In this document: positions 51,681-60,701 of the stretch, piece by piece
How the letters are laid out: each line of letters opens with the position of its first letter
Numbering within the stretch: position 1 is the first letter of the stretch
Assembly: GCF_000230895.2 (NCBI RefSeq)
Contig: NC_016604.1
Coordinates: 5,394,001-5,458,000, forward strand
Direction: 5' to 3'
DNA from: Mycolicibacterium rhodesiae NBB3
GTDB lineage: Bacteria > Actinomycetota > Actinomycetes > Mycobacteriales > Mycobacteriaceae
Length of the DNA stretch: 64,000 nt
Translations under genes and position numbers: made by a program
Notes under the pieces: model-generated
The model's database searches: none
What the model was told of the DNA's origin: nothing
Seen by the model: only the letters and a program-made list of their open reading frames with translations

Positions 51681-52244
51681 ATGGCAAATTCACTGGATGG
51701 CAAGAAAATTGCGTTCTTGGTGGCCCCCGAGGGCGTCGAGCAAGTCGAGCTGACCGAACCCTGGAAGGCTGTTGAACAGGCTGGCGGTACACCCGAGCTC
51801 GTATCGACGGAAACCGGCACGGTGCAGGGGTTCAACCATCTGACGCCCGCCGACACCTTCGAGGCCGACAAGGCTGCCGAGGACGTGTCCGCATCTGACT
51901 ACGCCGCGCTGGTACTGCCCGGCGGGGTGGCCAATCCCGACTTTCTGCGCACCAACAGCGATGCCGTCGCATTCGCAAAGGGCTTCTTCGACGAAGGGAA
52001 ACCCGTAGCGGTCATCTGCCACGGACCGTGGACGCTGGTGGAGGCCGATGTGGTGCGCGGCCGGACGATGACCTCGTGGCCAAGTGTCAAGACCGACCTC
52101 GTCAATGCGGGCGCGAACTGGGTCGATGACGAAGTCGTCGAATGCTCGCGCGGCCCAAACACATTGGTGTCCAGCCGCAAGCCCGATGACCTGCCGGCAT
52201 TCTGCAAGACGTTGGTGGGAGCCTTCTCGAAGGTCACATCGTAG
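51681..52244 (+). CDS. PfpI/DJ-1 family glutamine-amidotransferase-like protein
   Basis: This 187-residue protein of the DJ-1/PfpI superfamily has nucleophile Cys in AVICHGPW, a Glu in VAPEGVEQVE and YAALVLPGGVANPD. Relatives act as deglycases or stress chaperones more than as proteases. AAAGGACG lies before the ATG. Palindromic sequence lies in the leader. Confidence 0.88.
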   Translation: MANSLDGKKIAFLVAPEGVEQVELTEPWKAVEQAGGTPELVSTETGTVQGFNHLTPADTFEADKAAEDVSASDYAALVLPGGVANPDFLRTNSDAVAFAKGFFDEGKPVAVICHGPWTLVEADVVRGRTMTSWPSVKTDLVNAGANWVDDEVVECSRGPNTLVSSRKPDDLPAFCKTLVGAFSKVTS

Positions 52245-52289
52245 CCAAACCCGACCCGCGAACGCGCCAGCGTCGGTAACGTCGCCAAT

Positions 52290-53339
52290 ATGCTGATGGC
52301 CGCGCTGCGCGACATGCAGTGGCGACGACGGCGATTCGTCATCGCAATCTTGTCCACCGCCATCATTTTCGCGATGACGCTGGTTCTGACCGGTCTCGCC
52401 AACGGTTTCCGGGTCGAGGCCGACAAGACTGTCAATTCGCTCGGTGTCGACCTGTTCCTCGTCAAGGCGGGGGCTTCGGGTCCCTTCGTCGGTGCTACGC
52501 CGTTCGCGCCAGTGGAACTGCGCAGGGTGGCACAGGCTGCCGGTGTCGATTCCGCTGCTCCCCTGGCCTACGCGGGCGGTACGGCCACCCTCGACGGTTC
52601 TACCCGAAACGTGGACATCTTCGGTGCGCCGGAGAACGGTCCGGGTATGCCAACGGTCTCCGCGGGCCGTCCGCCGTCGACGCGAGACGAGGTCGCGGTA
52701 TCGAGCACTCTCGACAGGGGGATCGGCCAGGAGGTCGAGATCGCGTCGCGCACGTTGCGGATCGTCGGCATCGTGGAGAACTCCACTGCGCTCGCCAACC
52801 TGCCGAACGTGTTCCTCACCACCGAAGGCGCGCAACAACTCGTCTACGGTGGTGAGCCTCTCGTCGCATCGATCGGTATTCGCGGGACACTCGAGCAGGC
52901 TCCCCCCGGGTACCGCGCAATCGACCGGAACGGAGCCGTCGAGGACCTACTGCGCCCGCTCAAAGTGGCCGTCAACTCGATCACGATCGTGGCGATCCTG
53001 CTCTGGGTGGTGGCCGCGCTCGTCGTGGGATCGGTGATCTACCTGTCGGCCCTCGAGCGGCTGCGAGACTTCGCGGTGTTCAAGGCAATTGGGGTGCCGA
53101 CCAAGAGTATCGCCGCCGGACTCGCGATGCAGGCCATCATCGTGGCGCTGCTCGCGGCACTCGTCGGCGCCGGACTCTCCATGTTGTTGGGGCCGCTTTT
53201 TCCCATGCAGGTGATCGTTCCTGTCCAGGCCTTCATCGCACTTCCGGTCATCGCGATCGTCATCGGCCTGATCGCCAGCGCCTCCGGTCTGCACCGGGCC
53301 GTTGCGGTCGACCCCGCCCTCGCATTCGGGGGGCCTTGA
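52290..53339 (+). CDS. FtsX-like ABC transporter permease
   Basis: This 349-residue MacB/FtsX-type permease has one N-terminal helix (RFVIAILSTAIIFAMTLVL), a large external domain (about residues 45-225) and three C-terminal helices. Its ATPase partner begins three bases after its stop. The arrangement resembles Rv0072-Rv0073. Such mechanotransmission transporters act on envelope processes or export; substrate unknown. Confidence 0.85.
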   Translation: MLMAALRDMQWRRRRFVIAILSTAIIFAMTLVLTGLANGFRVEADKTVNSLGVDLFLVKAGASGPFVGATPFAPVELRRVAQAAGVDSAAPLAYAGGTATLDGSTRNVDIFGAPENGPGMPTVSAGRPPSTRDEVAVSSTLDRGIGQEVEIASRTLRIVGIVENSTALANLPNVFLTTEGAQQLVYGGEPLVASIGIRGTLEQAPPGYRAIDRNGAVEDLLRPLKVAVNSITIVAILLWVVAALVVGSVIYLSALERLRDFAVFKAIGVPTKSIAAGLAMQAIIVALLAALVGAGLSMLLGPLFPMQVIVPVQAFIALPVIAIVIGLIASASGLHRAVAVDPALAFGGP

Positions 53340-53342
53340 GCC

Positions 53343-54350
53343 ATGGGCGATCTCAGCATTCAGGATCTGGTGGTCGAATACGCCAGCGGCGCCGATACCG
53401 TCCGCCCCATCGACGGCTTCGATCTCGATGTGGCCGCCGGGTCACTCGTCATCCTGCTCGGCCCAAGCGGTTGCGGTAAGACGACACTGCTGTCCTGCCT
53501 CGGCGGGATCCTGAAACCCAGCGGCGGGGCGATCAAGTTCGGCGACGTCGACGTGACATCGCTTCAGGGGCACGAACTGTCGAACTACCGTCGGGAAACG
53601 GTCGGCATCGTGTTCCAGGCGTTCAATCTCGTGCCGAGTCTCACCGCACTCGAGAACGTGATGGTGCCGCTGCTGGCGGCGGGCGAGTCACGTCGCGCGG
53701 CTCGTAAGCGCGCCGGTCAACTGCTGTCGCGAGTCGGCTTGGAGGATCGGGTATCTCACCGGCCCGGCGATCTCAGCGGCGGTCAGCAACAACGAGTCGC
53801 GGTCGCACGTGCGATCGCCCTCGACCCGCCCCTCATACTGGCCGACGAGCCCACCGCGCATCTGGATTTCATCCAGGTCGAGGAGGTACTGCGGTTGATC
53901 CGCGAACTCGCTTCCGGTGACCGGATGGTGGTCGTGGCGACCCACGACAGCCGGATTCTCCCGTTGGCCGATCGCGTGGTCGAACTCGTCCCCGACTTCG
54001 CGGTGACGGAACGACCTCCCGACACCGTCGAGTTGAAGGCCGGCGACGTGCTGTTCGAACAGGGGACGATGGGCGATCTGATCTACGTCGTTGCCGACGG
54101 CGAGCTCGAGATCGTGCGCGAAATGGCCAGCGGCGGTGAGGAACTCCAGAAGGTGGCCAAGAGCGGAGACTACCTCGGCGAGATCGGTCCAGTGTTCCAC
54201 CTGCCGCGCTCGGCGACGGTGCGAGCGCGAACCGACGCGACCGTCATCGGTTACACCGTGCGCGCCTTCCGGGAACGCCTCGGCGTGGGCGGTATTCGCG
54301 ACCTGATCGAACACCGGCCGCTGGAACCGGCTAACCCGGAACCAGACTGA
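53343..54350 (+). CDS. ABC ATPase fused to a cyclic-nucleotide-binding domain
   Basis: This 335-residue fusion has residues 1-218 as an ABC ATPase: Walker A GPSGCGKT (40-47), signature LSGGQQQR (144-151), Walker B LILADEPT and switch VATHD. Residues 228-315 are a cNMP-binding domain with GDVLFEQGTMGDLIYVVADGEL and the phosphate-binding cassette YLGEIGPVFHLPRSATV (Glu280, Arg289). This predicts an exporter gated by cAMP or a related ligand. It pairs with the FtsX-like permease, and its last 20 bases overlap the convergent ribG. Confidence 0.88.
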   Translation: MGDLSIQDLVVEYASGADTVRPIDGFDLDVAAGSLVILLGPSGCGKTTLLSCLGGILKPSGGAIKFGDVDVTSLQGHELSNYRRETVGIVFQAFNLVPSLTALENVMVPLLAAGESRRAARKRAGQLLSRVGLEDRVSHRPGDLSGGQQQRVAVARAIALDPPLILADEPTAHLDFIQVEEVLRLIRELASGDRMVVVATHDSRILPLADRVVELVPDFAVTERPPDTVELKAGDVLFEQGTMGDLIYVVADGELEIVREMASGGEELQKVAKSGDYLGEIGPVFHLPRSATVRARTDATVIGYTVRAFRERLGVGGIRDLIEHRPLEPANPEPD

Positions 54351-55332
54351 GCAGTACGTCGGGTCCGATCGACTCGACACCGTCGAACCTCCAGCGCTGC
54401 GCATGCGCGATGGACAACACTCCGACGTCGTCGATCGCAGTGATCGGACCGCCCAGCAGAATCGGTCCAATGTAGGCAAGAATGCGGTCGATCACCCCGG
54501 CCCGCAGAAATGCGCCCGCCAGTGTCGGGCCACCCTCGAGCAGTAGATCGGTGCGGTCCGACAACGCCTTGATGACCTCATGCGGATCCCGGGTGCGGAT
54601 GACCATCGTCCGCGAGTCGTCGTTCAGAACCTTTGCCTCCGGCGAGATCTCGCGTTCACCGACCACGACGCGCAACGGCTGACGCTCCGCGAGCGAACCG
54701 TCCGGCAGTCGCGCGGTCAGCAAGGGATCGTCGACGAACACCGTGCCGGTGCCGACGAGCACCGCGTCGGCGACCGCCCGCCTGCGATGCACATCGGCTC
54801 GCGCAGCGTCACTGGTGATCCACTGGCTCGAGCCGTCCGCTGCGGCGCTGCGGCCGTCGACGCTGGTGGCGAACTTCCATGTCACGTGCGGTGATCCCGT
54901 GCGCTGCTTGTGCAACCACTCCCGCAACGGTCCGCCGACGACCTGATCGGCCAGCACACCGGCAGTCACCTGCAGACCTGCTTCAGTCAGTCGCGACGCC
55001 CCACCCGCCGCCACTGGATTGGGATCCGCCACTGCATACGCCACCGCTGAAACACCTGCTGCGACAAGCGCATCCACGCAGGGCGGCGTACGGCCGTGAT
55101 GGTTGCACGGTTCCAGAGTCACCACCGCGGTGCCGCCGACGGCGCGCTCCCCCGCTCTGCGCAGGGCCAGCACCTCAGCGTGCGGTCCCCCTGGCGGCTC
55201 TGTGGCCCCCACGCCCGCGACATCGTTGTCGCTGTCCAGGATCACCGCGCCGACAGGTGGATTCGGGTAGGTACTCCCTTTTACCCGATCAGCCTGTTCG
55301 ATCGCCAGGCGCATCGCGGCGTCGAGGTTCAT
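54331..55332 (-). CDS. ribG: Bifunctional riboflavin deaminase/reductase RibD (RibG)
   Basis: This 333-residue enzyme carries two steps of riboflavin synthesis. The N-terminal deaminase has the zinc site GPHAEVLALR and TLEPCNHHGRTPPC; the C-terminal reductase has KFATSVDGRSAA and LLLEGGPTLAGAFL. ATG 55332 overlaps the rpe stop (ATGA); the frame is open upstream but would overlap rpe deeply. Last gene of the long priA-fmt-rpe series. Confidence 0.93.
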   Translation of the reverse strand: MNLDAAMRLAIEQADRVKGSTYPNPPVGAVILDSDNDVAGVGATEPPGGPHAEVLALRRAGERAVGGTAVVTLEPCNHHGRTPPCVDALVAAGVSAVAYAVADPNPVAAGGASRLTEAGLQVTAGVLADQVVGGPLREWLHKQRTGSPHVTWKFATSVDGRSAAADGSSQWITSDAARADVHRRRAVADAVLVGTGTVFVDDPLLTARLPDGSLAERQPLRVVVGEREISPEAKVLNDDSRTMVIRTRDPHEVIKALSDRTDLLLEGGPTLAGAFLRAGVIDRILAYIGPILLGGPITAIDDVGVLSIAHAQRWRFDGVESIGPDVLLSLVPG

Positions 55333-56006
55333 AGCTGCAAGTGTTTGGACGCCGCACCCGCCTGACGGCGCAACGACTCCACAGCGGCGGCGGGATCGTC
55401 GGCGCTGTACACCGCCGAGCCGGCCACGAAACAATCCACCCCGGCGAGCGCCGCCTGCTCGATGGTGTCGGCGTTGATGCCGCCGTCGATCTCGACCACG
55501 ATCGTCAACTCACCCGAGTCGACGAGGCGGCGCACAATGCCCACCTTCGGCAATACCTCGGCAATGAACTTCTGGCCACCGAAACCAGGTTCGACGGACA
55601 TGATCAGCACCGTGTCGAACTCCGGCAGGATCTCCAGGTAGGGATCGATCGGCGTACCGGGCTTGACGGACAGTCCCGCCTTGGCGCCCGCCGCGCGGAT
55701 GTCGCGGGCCACGCCGACGGGGTTGTCGGTCGCCTCGGCGTGAAAGGTGACGTTGTAGGCGCCCGCCTCCGCGTAGGGCGGCGCCCAGCGCTCGGGGTTG
55801 TCGATCATCAGATGGCAGTCCATCGGGATGTCGGTCCGTTTGAGCAGGGCTTCGACGACCGGCAGTCCGATGGTGAGGTTCGGCACGAAGTGGTTGTCCA
55901 TGACGTCGACGTGCAGCCAGTCCGCGCCGGCGACCGCGGCGGCCTCGTCACCCAGTTCGGCGAAGTCAGCGGCCAGAATCGACGGCGCTATCAGCGGCTT
56001 CGGCAT
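55329..56006 (-). CDS. rpe: Ribulose-phosphate 3-epimerase
   Basis: This 225-residue TIM barrel interconverts ribulose-5- and xylulose-5-phosphate. It has IAPSILAADFAELG, DWLHVDVMDNHFVPN with metal-binding His and Asp, MSVEPGFGGQKF and VEIDGGINADT. It lies four bases after rsmB and overlaps ribG. Ribulose-5-phosphate is also a precursor for riboflavin, which may explain the pairing. Confidence 0.96.
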   Translation of the reverse strand: MPKPLIAPSILAADFAELGDEAAAVAGADWLHVDVMDNHFVPNLTIGLPVVEALLKRTDIPMDCHLMIDNPERWAPPYAEAGAYNVTFHAEATDNPVGVARDIRAAGAKAGLSVKPGTPIDPYLEILPEFDTVLIMSVEPGFGGQKFIAEVLPKVGIVRRLVDSGELTIVVEIDGGINADTIEQAALAGVDCFVAGSAVYSADDPAAAVESLRRQAGAASKHLQL

Positions 56007-56010
56007 GGCT

Positions 56011-57384
56011 TCACCCTACTTTGAGGCATGCCGCGAACATCGCATCGGTGCCGTGCCGGTGTGGCCACAACTGCACGTAGGGCCCGTCACCGAGGCCGTC
56101 GACCGGGTCGAAGAGCGGCCGGGTATCCAGCGCCGTCACCGGATGACGACGCAGCGCGTCGGCGACAATGCCGACGGTCTCGACCAGGTGCGGCGAACAG
56201 GTCGCGTAGAGCACGACGCCGCCGGGCCTGGTCAGTCGGATCGCCGAGGCCAACAGTTCGCGTTGCAGTTTGGCCAGCTGCGGCACATCGGCGGGCACCC
56301 GGCGCCAACGTGCCTCGGGCCTGCGGCGCAGCGCGCCGAGACCGGTGCACGGCGCATCGACGAGGACCCGGTCGAAGCCGGCGTCCAGGCCGGGGTCGCG
56401 GCCGTCGACGCGCACGACGTCGACGGGAAGACCGGCGGTGTTCTGCTCGACCAACGCCGCGCGCCGCTCGGCCGGCTCGACGGCGGTGACCCGCCCGCCG
56501 TCGGCAAGGGCGGCCAGCAGCGCCGTTTTGCCGCCCGGGCCGGCACAGAGGTCCAGCCAGCGCCCGCCGTCGGGACCGTCCAGCTCGGCGTGGGTCAGCG
56601 CGCGGGCCACCAGTTGGCTGCCCTCGTCCTGCACGAGCGCGACGCCGTCGCGGATCGGCGCCAGCTGGCCCGGATCGCCGCCTGCCAGGTACACCGCGTA
56701 CGGCGAGTAGCGGCCCACGGTGCCGTCCACCTGCTCGGCCAGCTGCTCCGCGGTCAATACGCCGGGCCGCGCGGCCAGATGAACCGAGGGCCGTTCGTCG
56801 TCGCTGGCAAGCAGTGCGTTCAGCTGCCCGGCATCTGTGCCGAGTGCATCGGCGAACGCCTGCGCGATCCACCGCGGATGGGCGTGCACGAATGCGGCGT
56901 GCCCGATCGGGTCGGCGGCAACGTCGGGCGCCAGCTCCGCGACCCAGCTCTGCTCGTCGCGACCTGCGATGGTGCGCAACACACCATTGACGAAACCGGC
57001 TCGCGCCGAGTCGAATTCGATCCCTGCCTGCTCCACGGTGGTGGACACCGCCGCATGCTGTTCGACGCGGGTGCGCAGGAGCTGATAAGCGCCCAGACGC
57101 AGTAGGTCCAACAGCACGGGGTCGATCTTGTCCGTCGAACGGCCCGCCGCCGCAGCGATGATCGCGTCCAGCAGCCCGCGCGTACGGCACGTGCCGTAGG
57201 TGAGTTCGGTCGCGAATGCGGCGTCACGACCGGTGATCCCGCGATCACGCAACAACGCGGGCAGTGCAAGGTTGGCGTACGCGTCCTTCTCCGAGACCGC
57301 CCGCAGAACATCGAACGCGGCGCGGCGGGCAGGGTCGAGTTGCTTACGTCGGGTAGGGCGTTTGTTGTTGCGAGGCTTCGTCAT
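56011..57384 (-). CDS. rsmB: 16S rRNA m5C967 methyltransferase RsmB (Fmu)
   Basis: This 457-residue protein has an N-terminal NusB-like RNA-binding domain (about 20-150) and a C-terminal SAM methyltransferase: LDLCAGPGGKTALLAAL binds SAM, VDAPCTGLGALRRRPEARW and VLYATCSPHLVE carry the two catalytic Cys. Corresponds to Rv1407. ATG overlaps the fmt stop. Confidence 0.94.
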   Translation of the reverse strand: MTKPRNNKRPTRRKQLDPARRAAFDVLRAVSEKDAYANLALPALLRDRGITGRDAAFATELTYGTCRTRGLLDAIIAAAAGRSTDKIDPVLLDLLRLGAYQLLRTRVEQHAAVSTTVEQAGIEFDSARAGFVNGVLRTIAGRDEQSWVAELAPDVAADPIGHAAFVHAHPRWIAQAFADALGTDAGQLNALLASDDERPSVHLAARPGVLTAEQLAEQVDGTVGRYSPYAVYLAGGDPGQLAPIRDGVALVQDEGSQLVARALTHAELDGPDGGRWLDLCAGPGGKTALLAALADGGRVTAVEPAERRAALVEQNTAGLPVDVVRVDGRDPGLDAGFDRVLVDAPCTGLGALRRRPEARWRRVPADVPQLAKLQRELLASAIRLTRPGGVVLYATCSPHLVETVGIVADALRRHPVTALDTRPLFDPVDGLGDGPYVQLWPHRHGTDAMFAACLKVG

Positions 57385-58310
57385 TCGGCTCGGGTCGATT
57401 CATCGAGCCTGGCGCCGCGCGCCCAGTCGGTGGCGTTCATCGGCTTCTTTCCGGGGGGTTGCACGACGCCGAGCGCCACCGGCTGCGATCCGGTGCCCAC
57501 GAGCACGGCCTTGCGCTCGACGCGGATGGCGCCGGGGGGAAGGGGTTCGGCTGTGTCCGCAGGGGCGACCGGCCCCAATTTCACGCGAAGATCCCCGATC
57601 ATCGTCCACGCGCCGGGATTGGGTGTGACGGCGCGGATCCGTCGTTCGACGACGTGGGCAGGCAGGTGCCAGCGCACGCGGGCCTCCTCGACGGTGACCT
57701 TGGGCGCGATGGTGACGCCGTCGGGCGGCTGCGGCACGGGTGTCAGCGTCCCGTCGGCGATGCCGTCGAGGGTGGTCGCCAACAGTGCGGCACCCGAGAT
57801 CGAGAGTCGCTCGAGGAGTTCCCCGGTGGTGTCGGTCGGGCGCACGGTCTCGGTGACGACGCCGTAGACCGGTCCGGAGTCGAGCGCGGGTTCGATCTGG
57901 AAGGTCGTCGCTCCGGTGACCGTGTCCCCCGCGGCGATGGCCGCCTGCACCGGGGCGGCCCCGCGCCAGGCCGGTAGTAGCGAGAAATGCAGATTGATCC
58001 AACCGTGCGTGGGCACGGCGAGCAGTCCCTCACGTAGCAGCGCGCCGTATGCGACAACCGCGCAGCACTCGGGTTCCAGTGCCGCCAGCTCGTTGATGAA
58101 CTCGTCCGAGTTGGGCTTGGTCGGCCGCAGCACCGGTATGTCGTGTTCGGCCGCGAACCGGGCCACCGGTGACGGCGACGGCTTGCCGCGCCTGCCGGAT
58201 GCGGCGTCGGGGCGGGTCAGGACGGCGACGACGTCGTGACGTGGCGATTCGACGAGCCGCGCCAGCGAGGGCACAGCGGGCTCGGGGGTGCCGGCGAAGA
58301 CGAGACGCAC
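57381..58310 (-). CDS. fmt: Methionyl-tRNA formyltransferase
   Basis: This 309-residue enzyme formylates initiator Met-tRNA. It has VFAGTPEPAVPSL, INLHFSLLPAWRGAAPVQ with the catalytic His, and a C-terminal OB-like domain. GTG start at 58310, 36 bases after lemA; overlaps rsmB. Confidence 0.96.
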   Translation of the reverse strand: MRLVFAGTPEPAVPSLARLVESPRHDVVAVLTRPDAASGRRGKPSPSPVARFAAEHDIPVLRPTKPNSDEFINELAALEPECCAVVAYGALLREGLLAVPTHGWINLHFSLLPAWRGAAPVQAAIAAGDTVTGATTFQIEPALDSGPVYGVVTETVRPTDTTGELLERLSISGAALLATTLDGIADGTLTPVPQPPDGVTIAPKVTVEEARVRWHLPAHVVERRIRAVTPNPGAWTMIGDLRVKLGPVAPADTAEPLPPGAIRVERKAVLVGTGSQPVALGVVQPPGKKPMNATDWARGARLDESTRAE

Positions 58311-58346
58311 CGCGCCAGTGTAGAAGCGCCGTTGACCGGGTCCAAT

Positions 58347-58883
58347 TCAGCGAGGCGTCTGGTAGTACTCGTGCTCGGCCACCCCGGTCAGCGGTGCGAC
58401 GAACATCCACGGGATGGTGCTCAGCAATCCGTTGAGGGTGGCGACCGAATCGTTGTAGTACTGCCGGGCGAACGCCAGCTTGTTCTCGGTGTCGGCCAGA
58501 TTGTCCTGCAGGTTCAAGAAGTTGTTCGACGAGTTGAGCTGCGGATAGCTCTGGCCCAGCGCCAGCAGCGGCACCAGTGCGGTGTCGAGGTCTTTCTCGG
58601 CGGCGCTGCGTTGCGCGACCGATTTTCCGCTCGTCGCCGACGTGACCGCGGCGCGGGCGGAGGTGACGTGATCGAGGATGCCCTTTTCGTGGACGGCGAA
58701 GGTCTGCACCGTGTGCACCAGGCTGGGGATCAGCGAGGCCCGCCGCGTCAGCTCGACGTCGATGCCGGACAGTGCCTCGGCCACCCGCACTTCCGCTGAG
58801 CGGATCCTGTTGTAGCCCAGGACGAATATGACCAGCGCCGCGAGTGCGAGCGCCAGCACGATTACGAGCAGCAACCTCACCAT
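58347..58883 (-). CDS. LemA family protein
   Basis: This 178-residue protein has an N-terminal membrane anchor (LLLVIVLALALAALVIFVLGY) and a helical-bundle LemA domain: YNRIRSAEVRVAEALSGIDVELTRR in pieces, PSLVHTVQTFAVHEKG, and YNDSVATLNGLLSTIPW. LemA proteins are of unsettled function, often next to membrane DUF2207 or TPM proteins. It overlaps the DUF2207 gene end by seven bases. Confidence 0.9.
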   Translation of the reverse strand: MVRLLLVIVLALALAALVIFVLGYNRIRSAEVRVAEALSGIDVELTRRASLIPSLVHTVQTFAVHEKGILDHVTSARAAVTSATSGKSVAQRSAAEKDLDTALVPLLALGQSYPQLNSSNNFLNLQDNLADTENKLAFARQYYNDSVATLNGLLSTIPWMFVAPLTGVAEHEYYQTPR

Positions 58884-60697
58884 GATCCGCCTCCGCCTCC
58901 TCCACCGCCGCCGCCACCACCGCCGCTGCTGAAGCTGCTGCCACTGCTGCTGCCACTCGAGGAGGACGACTGCGACGCCGTATATGCGCCGATGGATGAC
59001 GATAACGCCGATTCGAAACTGTCGAAACTGGGTCCGCTGGAGCCTGAAGCGAAGGCCGCACCGCTATACGGCGAGGACGAGTGGTACCAATCTGGTTGCG
59101 GCGCAGCCGTGCCCGTGGTCGTCTCGTACTTCTTCGCCCACAGCGCCGCGGCGCCGGCAGCGACCGCGAACGGCACATACGCCGAGTAGAGGTCCTTGCG
59201 GGCGCCGAAGTCGAAGCGCGCCTCCGCGGAGTCGGTGGTCAGCATCCGGTGGAAACCGCCTGCGCGCGACCATAGTTCGCGACCGGCCGCGGTTCGCCGG
59301 ATGCCCACACCGTCCTTCCAGGACGCTGCGGAGAACAGGAAAAACGCCGCAAACGGTAGTGCCCACATCGTTTCGGGGAAGAGCCATCGGAAGAAGCCGA
59401 AGATCATGAGCAGGAACGCGATCGCATTGGCGGTGCGCACCCACAGCTCCTTCTTGCGCTTGACCATGAACCCGTCGTCGAAGGCCCACTTCTGCACCGC
59501 CGCGCTCATATCCGTCTTGGCCTTGTCGAGTTTCTTGCCCGCCTTGACGGTCGCTTTGGCCTCGAACTCGCGGCCAGGGCCCATCACGTTGAGCGCCGAC
59601 GCGACCGCCACGCTGACCGGGTCAACGTCGGCCCATGGTCCCCAGTCGTCGACCTTGCTGCGCAACTTCCAGTGCTTCTCGCTGATCTGCCGCATATCGA
59701 TCAGATTGCGTTCCGCGAGATAGAACAGCGTGGCCGTCAGACCCTTCTTCGGCACGCTCTCGGTGCGGATGTACTCGGTCTGCACCGGCCCCAAACCAGG
59801 CGGCGGTGCGTATTGCAGCGGAAATCCGGGTGAGGGTTCAACGGTGCTGCGGTAGTAGAGGATCGCGCCCAGGGCGCCCGCCAAGGTGAGGGCCAGCACC
59901 CACAACACGCCCGTCACGGACTGGCCGAGGACGCGGTCCCATGCGAAGGACCACGGCACCTCGGATCGCGGCGGGGTCGGCACGTCGACACCGGCGCGCA
60001 GCGTCACCGGAGTGCGTGGCGCCAAATCCGTCGCCGACAGTTCGACCTTGTTTCCCGCGATGGTCAGGTCTTCGCACGCCCTGCCGACGCCGAAGCCGAC
60101 AGAGCACTGCGCCTGGCCGACTCGGCCAGGCATGCTGACTGTGATCTCGGCGCGCTCGATCTCGTTGTTCCACGCCTGCGCGACGACGTTCCAGTAGAAG
60201 ACCGAGCGTGACTCCACCGGGTCGCCGGTCGAGTCGGCGAACGTCTTGTTCGCGCCGGTCGTCGGAGGGTCGAGGACCCCGTCGATGGTGTAGCGGATCT
60301 CGAAGACGTGCGTCCCGGGGTCGAGGTAGGTGTCCGGATCACCGATCTTGGCGACCCGGAATCGCTCGCCGCCCTCCCAGAGCATCTGGTAGGACACCCC
60401 CTGCCCGTCGAGCAGGATCGAGGTGACCTCGGGTATCTGCCGCACGCCGGCATCGTTCTGGTTGTCCACCGCCCAATACTTGAAAAGCCCGTGCCGCCCG
60501 CTGGGGAATTCCGCGGTAATGGTCTCGACCGCGTCGAGACGACCGCCCGCGCTGACGATCAGGTCGACGTCGTAGTTGCTGAAGACCACCGGATCGGATA
60601 CGTCAGAAGCGTCGGATCCCGGCCGGAACAGCACCGGCCACAGGACGCCAACGGCGATGAGCGCCAACGGAATCAGCATCAGAAAGAACCGCCGCAC
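58877..60697 (-). CDS. DUF2207 membrane protein with poly-Gly tail
   Basis: This 606-residue protein has an N-terminal signal/anchor helix (FFLMLIPLALIAVGVLWPVL), an external beta-rich DUF2207 domain (about 35-245), a membrane helix (VLWVLALTLAGALGAILYY), a cytosolic winged-helix-like part (LTATLFYLAERNLIDMRQI) and two more helices near 420-455. It ends in a Ser-rich then 13-Gly tract and SW, a tail typical of these proteins. Coupled with lemA. Inserted between priA and fmt relative to M. tuberculosis. Function unknown. Confidence 0.85.
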   Translation of the reverse strand: MRRFFLMLIPLALIAVGVLWPVLFRPGSDASDVSDPVVFSNYDVDLIVSAGGRLDAVETITAEFPSGRHGLFKYWAVDNQNDAGVRQIPEVTSILLDGQGVSYQMLWEGGERFRVAKIGDPDTYLDPGTHVFEIRYTIDGVLDPPTTGANKTFADSTGDPVESRSVFYWNVVAQAWNNEIERAEITVSMPGRVGQAQCSVGFGVGRACEDLTIAGNKVELSATDLAPRTPVTLRAGVDVPTPPRSEVPWSFAWDRVLGQSVTGVLWVLALTLAGALGAILYYRSTVEPSPGFPLQYAPPPGLGPVQTEYIRTESVPKKGLTATLFYLAERNLIDMRQISEKHWKLRSKVDDWGPWADVDPVSVAVASALNVMGPGREFEAKATVKAGKKLDKAKTDMSAAVQKWAFDDGFMVKRKKELWVRTANAIAFLLMIFGFFRWLFPETMWALPFAAFFLFSAASWKDGVGIRRTAAGRELWSRAGGFHRMLTTDSAEARFDFGARKDLYSAYVPFAVAAGAAALWAKKYETTTGTAAPQPDWYHSSSPYSGAAFASGSSGPSFDSFESALSSSIGAYTASQSSSSSGSSSGSSFSSGGGGGGGGGGGGGSW

Positions 60698-60701
60698 GGC
60701 C

